Of a stretch of 9,286 bases of DNA, positions 1-7,278 are shown in pieces (positions within the stretch are counted from its first letter, which is position 1; the number at the start of each line of letters is the position of its first letter). The notes below the pieces were generated by a model. The model ran no database searches and was not told where the DNA came from. It saw only the letters and a program-made list of their open reading frames with translations. A program made the translations under genes and the position numbers. The stretch lies in the NCBI GenBank assembly GCA_028287415.1, contig JAQBPS010000482.1, positions 1-9,286 on the forward strand, in the 5' to 3' direction. The stretch comes from Bacillota bacterium. GTDB lineage: Bacteria > Bacillota > Sulfobacillia > Symbiobacteriales > Symbiobacteriaceae.

Positions 1-1015
1 GGGCTGCAATCATCTCCACCCGCAGGTTCCGCCCCTCACTGGCGTTGCGAATCACCTCAAAGCTCGCGGCGCCAAACGCCGTCGACCAGAACGGGTTGGC
101 AATGGCCGTCAGCAAGCCGTACGCGAGCATGACCCCCCAACTGGCGCCGAGGGCCAGCAGGCCGCAGCCCAGTGCCATCACCACGGCCCCCGCCGGGAAC
201 AGGCGCCCCCGGTTGACCGGCGTCATGACGCGACCGGCCCCCCAGAACGCAGCCAGCCCCACCACCGAGGTCACGAACGTGAAGTTACCCAGGCTCGCCT
301 CGGCGCCACCCGCCGACAGGTAGACGAGCAGGTTGATGGCGAACCCGAAGATCCCTTCCCGCAGCCCCAGAACGCCGTACGCTATCAGCAGCCGGTGCCA
401 GTCCCTGTGGCTGCCGGGCAGCACCGCAAACAGCCGGTACGGCTCCCGGGGGCTGCGCACGTGTAAGCCCAGCCCCATCCACGCGGAGACCGCAAACAGC
501 ACAAAGCTGCTGATAAAGATGATGCGGTACCCCATGAGGCCCGCGAACGAGGAGAGCAGCCAGCCCGCCACCAGGGGGGCGATCAGTCCCGCCAGCGACG
601 CAACCACGCCGCTGCGGTTATAGAATGCCTCGCGATTTCGCTCATCGGTAATATCGTAGGCCAACACGTGCCCGGCCAGTGCCTGACTGGCCGTAGCCAC
701 ACCCATAAAGATGCCCAGGGCCGCCAGGTGCTCACCGGCCCCCTCCCCCAGCACCAGCAGGGTGAGGTAGAAGCCGGCGTACAGCACCGTCCCCAGCACG
801 TTCGCCACCACCGCCCCGCGCCTCTTCACGAGGATGCCAAGCAGCGGCAGCGCGACCATCAGGGTTGCCATCATCCAGAGGTTGTAATAAGCCAGCGTTG
901 CTACCCCCGGACGGAGCCGCCAGAGGTAGACGCCTGTGAACAATCCCGAGAGCCCATTCGCGAGCGCGAACAGGCCGTTCACCCGTACCAGGCGGCGCGC
1001 CGCGACGCCGAGCAT
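1..1015 (-). CDS. MFS transporter, partial (3' end outside window)
   Basis: An open frame of 338 residues runs from an ATG at 1015 to the left edge with no stop, so the C-terminus is missing. The protein is strongly hydrophobic. Membrane-like segments lie at roughly residues 12-33, 39-63, 66-90, 96-119, 136-157, 163-186, 207-235, 243-262, 273-290 and 294-312, giving about ten of the twelve expected of a major facilitator. A charged cytoplasmic loop (DITDERNR, 121-128) follows TM4, as in many MFS proteins, and another charged loop (186-205) divides the two halves. The ATG lies 3 nt after the stop of the second GH130 gene and has no clear ribosome binding site, which suggests translational coupling. 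Its place at the end of a mannoside operon suggests transport of a sugar or a breakdown product. Substrate and direction cannot be read from the sequence. Confidence 0.85.
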   Translation of the reverse strand, partial: MLGVAARRLVRVNGLFALANGLSGLFTGVYLWRLRPGVATLAYYNLWMMATLMVALPLLGILVKRRGAVVANVLGTVLYAGFYLTLLVLGEGAGEHLAALGIFMGVATASQALAGHVLAYDITDERNREAFYNRSGVVASLAGLIAPLVAGWLLSSFAGLMGYRIIFISSFVLFAVSAWMGLGLHVRSPREPYRLFAVLPGSHRDWHRLLIAYGVLGLREGIFGFAINLLVYLSAGGAEASLGNFTFVTSVVGLAAFWGAGRVMTPVNRGRLFPAGAVVMALGCGLLALGASWGVMLAYGLLTAIANPFWSTAFGAASFEVIRNASEGRNLRVEMIAA

Positions 1016-1018
1016 GGC

Positions 1019-1915
1019 CTAAAAGCGGACGTCGCTCATGCGCATAGCGGCGACGCCGATGACGGTGTCCGCACCGCCATAGTAAACGTAAATGTCATCA
1101 CCCTTCACAGCGTGCCCGTTGGAGAAGATCACGTTCGGCACAAAGCCGACCTTCTCCCACGCCAGTTCGGGCTCAATGATCGGCTCCGCCTGCCGGGCAA
1201 GGACTCGGGATGGGTCCTTGAGGTCGAGCAGTGCGGCGCCCAGGCGGTAACTGTTGTCGGCGAGCCGGGCCCCATGGTACATGAGGAACCAGCCCTGCGG
1301 CGTCTTGATTGGCGGCCCGGCAATGCCGACCCGCGCATCCTGCCACGTTTCCGGGATGGGGGAGAGCACCTTGGTATGGCCGTACCAGGTCGTCAGGTCA
1401 TCCGACCAGGCGATCCAGATATCCGGATACCGCCGGTGCATCAGGCAAAATTTGCCGTCGATCAGTTCGGGGAAGAGCGAGGAGTTCTTATTCGGCTCAT
1501 CCAGAACAACGCCGTGGCGCTCCCAGTTGATCAGGTTGCGGGAGGTGGCACGGCAGATCCGGTAATCGCGGTCAAAGCGGTTGCTGAAGCCGGTGTAGAT
1601 CAGGTGGAAGGTGTCGCCGATTTTGACGAGGCGGCCGTCCTCGGCGCCCCGCAGCTCCTGCGGGTGCTCACCGGGCGCCAGGACTGGCTTGTCGAGCTTC
1701 CGGAAGTGGATGCCGTCCGTGCTGACGGCATAGCCGATGGCATTCATGTAGTCGCCAAAGCGAACGTGGCAGCCGATGTCGGTCGCCCGATAGAGTAAAT
1801 GGAAGAGGCCGTTGTCATAGATCGCTGCAGTGTTGAAGGTGGCGGACCGCTCCCACGGCTTCGCGGGATCGGGCACGACCACCGGAGTGTCGCTCAGGCG
1901 CTCGAGCTTGATCAT
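1019..1915 (-). CDS. GH130 family beta-mannoside phosphorylase (second copy)
   Basis: This 298-residue protein is a five-bladed beta-propeller-type glycoside phosphorylase/hydrolase of GH130. It has no signal peptide, so it is cytoplasmic. Family landmarks in order are an N-terminal RLSDTP and WERSATFN stretch; AEDGR at 91-95, where Asp93 aligns with the catalytic Asp of the family's EDPR motif; DEPNK and SLFPE at 139-150; MHRR at 159-162; GPP at 200-202; YHG at 213-215; SYRLGAALLD at 222-231; FVPNVIFS at 258-265; and YYGGAD at 278-283. The retained HR and YH residues fit phosphate-using members, which release mannose-1-phosphate, rather than the hydrolases. The Pro of EDPR is Gly here. The ATG is 4 nt after the stop of the first copy, with GGGAGG 12 nt upstream. 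By eye about half the residues match the first copy, so this is a diverged tandem duplicate. Linkage and chain-length preference are inferred only. Confidence 0.88.
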   Translation of the reverse strand: MIKLERLSDTPVVVPDPAKPWERSATFNTAAIYDNGLFHLLYRATDIGCHVRFGDYMNAIGYAVSTDGIHFRKLDKPVLAPGEHPQELRGAEDGRLVKIGDTFHLIYTGFSNRFDRDYRICRATSRNLINWERHGVVLDEPNKNSSLFPELIDGKFCLMHRRYPDIWIAWSDDLTTWYGHTKVLSPIPETWQDARVGIAGPPIKTPQGWFLMYHGARLADNSYRLGAALLDLKDPSRVLARQAEPIIEPELAWEKVGFVPNVIFSNGHAVKGDDIYVYYGGADTVIGVAAMRMSDVRF

Positions 1916-1919
1916 TCGG

Positions 1920-2849
1920 CTACTTCGCCTCCCGGGTGAGGTAGTAGAGCACGGTGGATTTGTCGACGGCGGCCACGCCAATGGAGGAGTCGCCGCCGCC
2001 GTAGTAGACGTAGTAGCCTCCGTCCTTCTCAACCGATCCGCAGGAGAAGACGACGTTCGGCACCAGGCCGAAACGCTCCCAGCTGCTTTCGGGCTCCAGG
2101 ATCGGTTCCGCCTGCCGGGCGACGACCCGGGTCGGGTCAGCCAGGTCCAGCAGGGCTGCGCCCAACCGGTAGACATGGTTCGCATCGACGGCATGGTAGA
2201 ACAGGACCCAGCCGTCCTCGGTTTTGTGCGGCGGTCCGGCAATGCCGATTTTCTTGGACTCCCAGCCGCCGGGGCTGGGCTGCATGATCACCTGGTGGTC
2301 AGTCCAGCTCTCCAGGTCCTCGGAAAACGCGATCCAGATATCCGGCTCCCGCCTGTGCAGCAACGCATACCGGCCGCCGATCTTCTCCGGGAACAGGGCA
2401 ACGTCCTTGTTCGGCTCATCCAGCAACACCTTGTGACCCTGCCAGTCCACCAGGTTCTGCGACCAGCAGATGGCCGGGCGGTAGTCGTACCAGTCCCGCC
2501 CGCCAAAGGCGGTATAGAGCATATAGTACGTGTCGCCGATCTTCGTGACGCGCGGGTCCTCGACGCCCCAGGCCTCCTGCTCGCCGACCCCGGTCAGGAC
2601 CGGTTCGTCAAAGCGGGCGAAGTGGACGCCATCCGCGCTCACGGCGTAGCCAATGCTGGAGACGAACTTGTCTGCTTCACGGGGCTGCTCCGTCGTCAGT
2701 TTGAAGCGGTTGTTGGCCCCCCGATAGAACAGGTGCACGAGGCCGTTGTCATAAATGGCGCCGGCATTGAAAACCGCCTCGCGCTCCCATTCGTGGTCCC
2801 AGATGGGCGCGAGAATCGGCGTTTCAGACAGACGCTTGAGGCGAATCAT
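1920..2849 (-). CDS. GH130 family beta-mannoside phosphorylase (first copy)
   Basis: This is a 309-residue cytoplasmic GH130 protein. The catalytic motif GVEDPR is at 95-100 (Asp98 as the proton-relay acid). DEPNK and ALFPEK follow at 144-156, LHRR at 164-167, GIAGPP at 202-207, YHA at 218-220, VYRLGAALLD at 226-235, LVPNVVFS at 262-269 and YYGGGD at 282-287. The conserved Arg and His residues that hold phosphate in GH130 phosphorylases appear to be kept. Family knowledge: tandem GH130 pairs such as Teth514_1788/1789 of Thermoanaerobacter phosphorolyse beta-1,2-mannooligosaccharides with different chain-length preferences. The tandem layout and overall sequence style here resemble that pair from memory, so beta-1,2-mannan is the favoured substrate, though beta-1,4-mannosides cannot be excluded. 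It has a longer loop at about residues 46-61 than the second copy. The ATG at 2849 has AAGGGGGG 8 nt upstream, inside an inverted repeat. Confidence 0.9.
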   Translation of the reverse strand: MIRLKRLSETPILAPIWDHEWEREAVFNAGAIYDNGLVHLFYRGANNRFKLTTEQPREADKFVSSIGYAVSADGVHFARFDEPVLTGVGEQEAWGVEDPRVTKIGDTYYMLYTAFGGRDWYDYRPAICWSQNLVDWQGHKVLLDEPNKDVALFPEKIGGRYALLHRREPDIWIAFSEDLESWTDHQVIMQPSPGGWESKKIGIAGPPHKTEDGWVLFYHAVDANHVYRLGAALLDLADPTRVVARQAEPILEPESSWERFGLVPNVVFSCGSVEKDGGYYVYYGGGDSSIGVAAVDKSTVLYYLTREAK

Positions 2850-2850
2850 G

Positions 2851-2865
2851 AAGGGGGCCCCCCTT
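2851..2865 (-). promoter_or_regulatory. Inverted repeat enclosing the GH130 ribosome binding site
   Basis: In the mRNA the gene's AAGGGGGG ribosome binding site is followed at once by CCCCCTT. The RNA can fold as AAGGGG-GGC-CCCCTT, with a 6-bp stem and 3-nt loop, ending one base before the start codon. The site-to-ATG distance of 8 nt is ideal, so this is the true ribosome binding site and it sits wholly in the 5' arm. The fold would reduce initiation unless opened, for example by ribosomes or a factor. The 39-nt spacer also holds TAAAAT (2878-2873), a -10-like hexamer, but no -35 partner stands 17 nt upstream, so I do not call a promoter. Confidence 0.55.
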
Positions 2866-2888
2866 ATTCTGCATTTTAATGTATGGGC

Positions 2889-4043
2889 CTATCGCAGCTC
2901 GGCGCCTGCCGTGGCCACCAGGGCGAGCCGCAGGCTGCTGATCGCCTGGTCGAGGGTGACCTCCGGCTGGTAGCCGGGCTCCCGCAGGCCCCGGGCGAAG
3001 TCGGCCACCCCCGCCTGAATGGTGCGGGCATAAATGGCCTGCTTCCCCTCCGGGCATTCGACACGCAGGCGCACCCGCTGAGTCAACTTGCGGTCCGTCT
3101 CACGCCCCCCGCTCTCTCGCAGCGGCCCCTCATCCAGTTTCGCGACGTCCAGAGCGGTGCGCAGATCGGCTGTCCGGCCGGCGCCCATCCCCTGCTCTGT
3201 ACGGGCCGCAAGGTACTCCAGCGTGGCCACCCCCGCCTCGTCCAGCAGCGCCTCCACCTCCAGCGCCACCGGCATCCAACCCTGCACGGTGATGTAGCCC
3301 GCATCGTAGGCGAGCCGAAACTCGGTCCGCTCGATGGGGCCCGGCTTGTCGAAAGCGTGGTAGAACGTAGCGGGGACGTGCCCGTAGCGGGCGACCGCGA
3401 GTACCCGGTCGATGACGCCGTGCGGCTGGCGAACCCAGGCCTGGCTGTACTCATGTTCGCCCGTCGCCCCGGTCAGCTGTGCAGCCATATCGAAGAAATG
3501 GACGCCGTGCTCCACCAGTATTGTACCGCTCAGGGCAGGGTCCCAGAACCAGTGTCCCGGTGGCAGCGTGTCATCCGACGCGTCATTCTCCAGGCTCATA
3601 TGGCGCAGGTTCCCCAGCACACCGGAGCGGCCCAGTTCAAGTGCCAGCCGATAGATCGGATTGAAGCGCAGTACATAGTCGATCCCGACCCGGAGACCCT
3701 TTTCGGCCGCAAGCGCCTTGATCGCCGCGATCTCCTCGTGCGACGTAGCCAGCGGCTTCTCGACAAACAGGTGCTTACCATTGCTGAGTGCTTCCAGGAC
3801 GGCGGGAGCATGCAGGGCGGGTGGCGTGGCCAGGTAGACCACCTCCACGTCCGGGTGTGCCGCGACTTCCGCATAACTGTCACAGGCGATGGTGCCATAG
3901 TGGGCAGCGATGCTGCGGGCCCGTTCGCCATCCCGATCATGAACCGCCACAACCCTGATCTCAGGGGTGTCCGCAAAGGCCGCCATCACAAACTGGCCGA
4001 AGCCACCGAGGCCAACGACACCAATACCGACTGGATTGTTCAT
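2889..4043 (-). CDS. Gfo/Idh/MocA family NAD(P)-dependent oxidoreductase
   Basis: This 384-residue cytoplasmic protein has an N-terminal Rossmann domain with the GxGGxG dinucleotide loop at 11-16 (after GIGVV). The family's EKP motif is at 95-97 (Lys96 expected in the active site), and a C-terminal alpha/beta substrate domain carries EHGVHFFD at 178-185 (His182 expected catalytic). Members oxidise, reduce or epimerise sugars and inositols, or act as oxidising glycosidases, with NAD(P). The substrate here is not evident. Its place between the importer and the GH130 genes suggests a modified mannoside, a keto-sugar or an end-group. AAGGGGG lies 10 nt before the ATG, and the upstream permease stops 17 nt away. 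Length is normal for the family and no key motif is lost. Confidence 0.9.
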   Translation of the reverse strand: MNNPVGIGVVGLGGFGQFVMAAFADTPEIRVVAVHDRDGERARSIAAHYGTIACDSYAEVAAHPDVEVVYLATPPALHAPAVLEALSNGKHLFVEKPLATSHEEIAAIKALAAEKGLRVGIDYVLRFNPIYRLALELGRSGVLGNLRHMSLENDASDDTLPPGHWFWDPALSGTILVEHGVHFFDMAAQLTGATGEHEYSQAWVRQPHGVIDRVLAVARYGHVPATFYHAFDKPGPIERTEFRLAYDAGYITVQGWMPVALEVEALLDEAGVATLEYLAARTEQGMGAGRTADLRTALDVAKLDEGPLRESGGRETDRKLTQRVRLRVECPEGKQAIYARTIQAGVADFARGLREPGYQPEVTLDQAISSLRLALVATAGAELR

Positions 4044-4060
4044 CAGGCGGAGTCCCCCTT

Positions 4061-4909
4061 TTAACCCTTCGTCGCACCCACGTTAAGCCCTTCAATAAAG
4101 TAACGCTGCGCCGAAAAGAACAGACCGAGAACCGGCGCTGCCATCACCACGGACATCGCCATCATGTAGTTCCACATCGGCGCTTCCTTGGAGAGTGACT
4201 GCTCAAAGAACTTGAGCCCGAGCACGACCGGGAACTTCTCCATGGAGTTCAGGTAGATCAGCGGGCCCTGGAGGTTGTTCCAGTTGCCCTGGAAGCTGAG
4301 CACTGCGATCGCCAACAGGGCGGGCCGGACCAGCGGCAGCATGATGTGCCAGTAAATCTGGAACACGTTGGCGCCATCGATCACGGCCGCTTCCTCCATC
4401 GACCGAGGGATCGTCAGGAAAAACTGGCGCATCATAAAAATGTAGGCCGGGCCCCATGCGAACCAGGCGCCGACGGTGAGCGGATCAAAGGTATCGAGCA
4501 GCTTCAGGTTGCGCCAGATCAGGAAGGTGGGGATCATGGTCACGACACTGGGCAGCATCATCGTTGCCAGGAGGATCATGAAAAGCGCGTTGCGCCCCCG
4601 GAAGTTAAACCGGGAAAACCCGTACGCCACAAGCGAGGTAGTGAACAGCTCCGCGATCATGGCCAGCACGGTGATAAAGATCGTGTTGATAAAGAACGTG
4701 CCAAACGGAAGTGCCTTGAACGCATCGATGTAGTTGCGCCAGATCGCCGGCTTCGGAATCCATTCCGGCGGGTAGGCAAAGAGGGCGTTCGGCCCTTTCA
4801 GCGACGTGGAGATCATCCAGAACAGCGGCACGACGACCACTGTGGCGCCCAGGCAGAGCAGAAAGTAGATCAGGAAAGTCCTGAGCAGCTTTTGCACACT
4901 GAAGGTCAT
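4061..4909 (-). CDS. ABC sugar transporter permease 2 (MalG-like, CUT1)
   Basis: This is a 282-residue inner-membrane permease with about six membrane segments (approximately 11-34, 70-94, 107-130, 145-163, 192-212 and 248-270). The cytoplasmic EAA loop, which docks with the ATPase, is at 172-196 ([10 protein letters not shown] ... LPLVRP) in the form typical of carbohydrate permeases. It ends in the GLNVGATKG tail common in MalG-type proteins. It pairs with the permease just upstream to form the membrane channel of a CUT1 importer. The ATG is 3 nt after the upstream stop, with AAGGGGG 8 nt before it, so translation is probably coupled. Confidence 0.93.
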   Translation of the reverse strand: MTFSVQKLLRTFLIYFLLCLGATVVVVPLFWMISTSLKGPNALFAYPPEWIPKPAIWRNYIDAFKALPFGTFFINTIFITVLAMIAELFTTSLVAYGFSRFNFRGRNALFMILLATMMLPSVVTMIPTFLIWRNLKLLDTFDPLTVGAWFAWGPAYIFMMRQFFLTIPRSMEEAAVIDGANVFQIYWHIMLPLVRPALLAIAVLSFQGNWNNLQGPLIYLNSMEKFPVVLGLKFFEQSLSKEAPMWNYMMAMSVVMAAPVLGLFFSAQRYFIEGLNVGATKG

Positions 4910-4912
4910 CGC

Positions 4913-5905
4913 CTAGTCCCCCTTCCTTGTTTCGCCCTCGTAGTAGATATAGGCGGCGGAGAACTTCCAGACGATGACCGTCAGGATCAGGATCATCACC
5001 ATGAGGAACCAGCCCACGGCCGTGGCGTAGCCCATCTTGAACTGGGTAAAGCCCTGCTGGTAAATGTAAACGCTCAGGAAGGTGCCTGCACCGCCCGGGG
5101 TGTTGATGAAGAGCGGTGCCGTAAAGTTCTGCATGGCGGCGATGATGCCCATGATCATCACGTAAAAGAGGCTCGGGCTGATCATCGGCACGGTGATGCG
5201 GGCGAACCGGGTCCAGGGGCTCGCCCCGTCCATTTCCGCCGCCTCCAGCAACTCCTTCGGCACGTTCTTGAGCGATGCCAGCAGAATCACTGTGTTGGCG
5301 CCAAAGACGCCCCAGAAGGACATGATCACAAACGACGGCAGCACGAGCTTTTCATCGGAGAACCATGCCGGCGGGGCAATGTGCAGCAGCTTGTACACGG
5401 GGCTGAAGAATGTGTTGATCAGCCCCGTGCCGGCAAACATGAAACGCCACAGCAGCGCTGTGGCCGCCGCCGGCAGCACAGAGGGTACATAGTAGAGCGT
5501 CCGCCAGAAGCCGACGGCCCGCACCTCCTGTGCGAGGAGCGAAGCTGTGCCGAGGGCGCCGATCATACCCAGCGGCACGCTCAGGAAGCTGTAGAGGAGC
5601 GTTAGCCGCACGGAGGGCCAGAACCGCGGGTCGTCAAAGAACATATGCTTGAAGTTTGCCAGGCCCACCCACTGGGGCGGCTGGAGTACGTTGTAATCGG
5701 TGAACGCCAGGTAGAAGGAGTAAGCAAACGGATAAATTTGCCAGATCAGGAAGCCGAGCAGCCAGGGCAGCACCAGGGCGTAGCCAACGGCGGTCACCTG
5801 GCGGGCTTTCAGCGCCTTGAGCAGGCCATAAACGGCCAGCATCAGCACCAGCACGGCAGCCCCCGTCAGCAGCCAGTGACTCAGGGTTAGCAGATAGGCG
5901 GCCAT
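4913..5905 (-). CDS. ABC sugar transporter permease 1 (MalF-like, CUT1)
   Basis: This is a 330-residue permease starting at the ATG at 5905, which has GGGGGG 8 nt upstream. An ATG 23 codons further up (5974) would extend it, but that one has no ribosome binding site and would put a stem-loop inside the gene. The EAA loop is at about 221-242 (EAAEMDGA ... VPMISP). The core segments begin at about residue 38 with the usual YALVLPWLLGFLIWQIYPF stretch. An additional hydrophobic segment at about 3-30 precedes the usual first segment, so the N-terminus is longer than in minimal MalF/UgpA-type permeases. It forms the heterodimeric channel with the permease encoded next. The binding-protein gene ends 80 nt upstream. 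Confidence 0.92.
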   Translation of the reverse strand: MAAYLLTLSHWLLTGAAVLVLMLAVYGLLKALKARQVTAVGYALVLPWLLGFLIWQIYPFAYSFYLAFTDYNVLQPPQWVGLANFKHMFFDDPRFWPSVRLTLLYSFLSVPLGMIGALGTASLLAQEVRAVGFWRTLYYVPSVLPAAATALLWRFMFAGTGLINTFFSPVYKLLHIAPPAWFSDEKLVLPSFVIMSFWGVFGANTVILLASLKNVPKELLEAAEMDGASPWTRFARITVPMISPSLFYVMIMGIIAAMQNFTAPLFINTPGGAGTFLSVYIYQQGFTQFKMGYATAVGWFLMVMILILTVIVWKFSAAYIYYEGETRKGD

Positions 5906-5934
5906 CCAGAGTTCCCCCCATTCTACTGCAAGGT

Positions 5935-5969
5935 AAGGGCCGGCCGCCTGTGGGTCAGCGCCGGCCCTT
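5935..5969 (-). promoter_or_regulatory. Stem-loop between binding protein and permease genes
   Basis: Ten-base perfect arms (AAGGGCCGGC and GCCGGCCCTT) enclose 15 nt that can themselves extend the stem by CTG/CAG and a further G-C pair. No U-run follows on the transcribed strand, so this is unlikely to be a full terminator. Hairpins at this place in sugar ABC operons are known to protect the upstream message, so that the binding protein is made in excess of the permeases. That role is inferred. Confidence 0.7.
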
Positions 5970-5985
5970 GTCATGAGGCGGGTAT

Positions 5986-7269
5986 TTACTTGAGCAGCGC
6001 TTCGAGCTTCGGTCGGACGGCCTTGGCCAGATCAGCAGCGGTGCCCTTCTTGCTGTAGAGCGGGTCCTGCAGCTGCTCAAAGAAGGTGGTATCCCACTCC
6101 GGGTGCCGCGGGACGACCCGGAAGGCACGCATGTCAGCGGCTGCCTTGATGATCACATCCGCAGCCTTCTCCTTGCGGGGGTCGGACTTGATGATCTGCT
6201 CCTTCGTCGCCATGGACTTGCGGGGGGCGAGGACCTTCCAGTTCTGCACGCCCTCGGTCAGATCGACCAGCGCATCGTACGCCTGCTGGGGGTTCTTGGT
6301 CTGGGCGGAAATGGCGGTCGACGCGGTCCAGGCGAACGTGGTGCGGTCCTTCGGGCCCTTGGGAACCCGGGCGACGCCTACATCCAGGCCCGGGGCCCGG
6401 TCGAGGTCGTCCGCAGCGCCGCCGAAGATCATGGCGATCTTGCCCTTCTTGAACATGTCACCGGTGCCTTGCTCGCTGATGACGTTGCGGGCGGGGGAAA
6501 CCGCTTCGTTGTAGATGATGCTGCTGTAGAACTCCAGGCCCTTGATCGCCTCGGGGGAGTCGACCGGGGAGCTCTTCAGGTCGGGGGAGATCACTTCGCC
6601 GCCGGCCTGCCAGATGAACATCTGCACGGGCGGCCAGCCGTTAAAGGTGGTGCCGTACTGGCCCTTGCTCTTGTCGGTCAGCTTCTTGGCGGCGTCCTGG
6701 AAGGTTTGCCAGGTCCAGTCATCGGTCGGCTCCGGCACGCCAGCCGCCTTGAAGAGCGCCTTGTTGTAGTACAGGATAACGGGCTGGGCGATCCAGGGCA
6801 GGCCGTAGGTCTTGCCGTTCCACTGGGCCGCATCCATCACGGGCTTGAAGTAATCGTCCACCTTGGCGGCGGCCCGGCTGTCCTTGGGCAGCCGGTCCGT
6901 CAGATCAAGCAGGGCGCCCTTCGAGGCGTACGGCGCCATGTACTCCGCACCCAGCCACATCAGGTCCGGCGCCGTGGTGCCGGCGATCATGGTCTGGATC
7001 TTGGTGTAGTAGTCGGCGGGAATCGGCTCGGAGACGATCTCGTAGGTTGTCGCCTTGGCATTGACCTTGTCAATCACGCCCTGGAGCTCCTTGGCCTCGT
7101 CGGCGCCGACCCAGGTAGCGAGCCGGATTTTCACCTTGGCCGCTGCTGTGGACGGGCCACCCCCGGCCCCGGGCTGGGTCGGGGTGCTGCTACCGCCGCC
7201 GCTGCATGCGGTCAGGCCGAGGCTCGCTGTCAGGAGCAACGATGCGAAAAGTTTCGTTCCCCGTTTCAC
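5986..7269 (-). CDS. ABC transporter sugar-binding lipoprotein (family 1, MalE-like)
   Basis: This is a 427-residue extracellular lipoprotein read from a GTG at 7269, which has GGAGGGGG 8 nt upstream. The ATGs 7 and 6 codons earlier have no such site. The signal peptide has KRGTK, a hydrophobic core at 7-19 and the lipobox LTAC, so Cys22 should be lipidated. A Gly/Ser/Thr/Pro-rich tether (23-42) leads to the periplasmic-binding fold, starting KIRLATW at about 47. Carbohydrate-binding hallmarks are APDLMWLG (100-107) and the Trp/Tyr-rich central part (WNGKTYGLPW and later WTWQTF). It supplies substrate to the two following permeases. An operator-like palindrome covers its start codon, so its expression may be set separately from that of lacI. 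The ligand is inferred from the GH130 neighbours. Confidence 0.93.
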   Translation of the reverse strand: MKRGTKLFASLLLTASLGLTACSGGGSSTPTQPGAGGGPSTAAAKVKIRLATWVGADEAKELQGVIDKVNAKATTYEIVSEPIPADYYTKIQTMIAGTTAPDLMWLGAEYMAPYASKGALLDLTDRLPKDSRAAAKVDDYFKPVMDAAQWNGKTYGLPWIAQPVILYYNKALFKAAGVPEPTDDWTWQTFQDAAKKLTDKSKGQYGTTFNGWPPVQMFIWQAGGEVISPDLKSSPVDSPEAIKGLEFYSSIIYNEAVSPARNVISEQGTGDMFKKGKIAMIFGGAADDLDRAPGLDVGVARVPKGPKDRTTFAWTASTAISAQTKNPQQAYDALVDLTEGVQNWKVLAPRKSMATKEQIIKSDPRKEKAADVIIKAAADMRAFRVVPRHPEWDTTFFEQLQDPLYSKKGTAADLAKAVRPKLEALLK

Positions 7270-7278
7270 TGTGGAAAC
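7263..7278. promoter_or_regulatory. Operator-like palindrome over the binding-protein start codon
   Basis: The palindrome GTTTC-N6-GAAAC (arms 7263-7267 and 7274-7278) has the same arms and spacing as the palindrome on the lacI promoter (8402-8417). It also shares CGTTTC[A/G]CTGTGGAA with the upstream site at 8513, 14 of 15 positions identical. It could bind the repressor as an auxiliary or roadblock site. In RNA the same bases form a 5-bp hairpin with the GTG start codon in its 6-nt loop, just after the ribosome binding site. Confidence 0.5.

Noticed and set aside
1916..2242. Upstream extension of the second GH130 frame to 2242
   Set aside because: It would overlap the end of the first GH130 gene with low-complexity Arg/Ser/Thr sequence. 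The ATG at 1915 starts exactly where the family begins.
2873..2878. TAAAAT as an internal promoter before the GH130 genes
   Set aside because: It is a good -10 match, but there is no -35-like hexamer 16-18 nt upstream.
668..2879. Plus-strand open frames opposite the MFS and GH130 genes
   Set aside because: They are antisense to genes with catalytic motifs and ribosome binding sites, and have no motif of their own.
4346..5605. Long plus-strand open frame (419 codons) opposite both permeases
   Set aside because: It is rich in His, Gln, Arg and Asp with no domain sense, and is antisense to clear membrane proteins. It is a shadow of GC-rich codon use.
5906..5974. Longer start for permease 1 at 5974
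   Set aside because: It has no ribosome binding site and would translate through a strong stem-loop. The ATG at 5905 has GGGGGG at the right distance.
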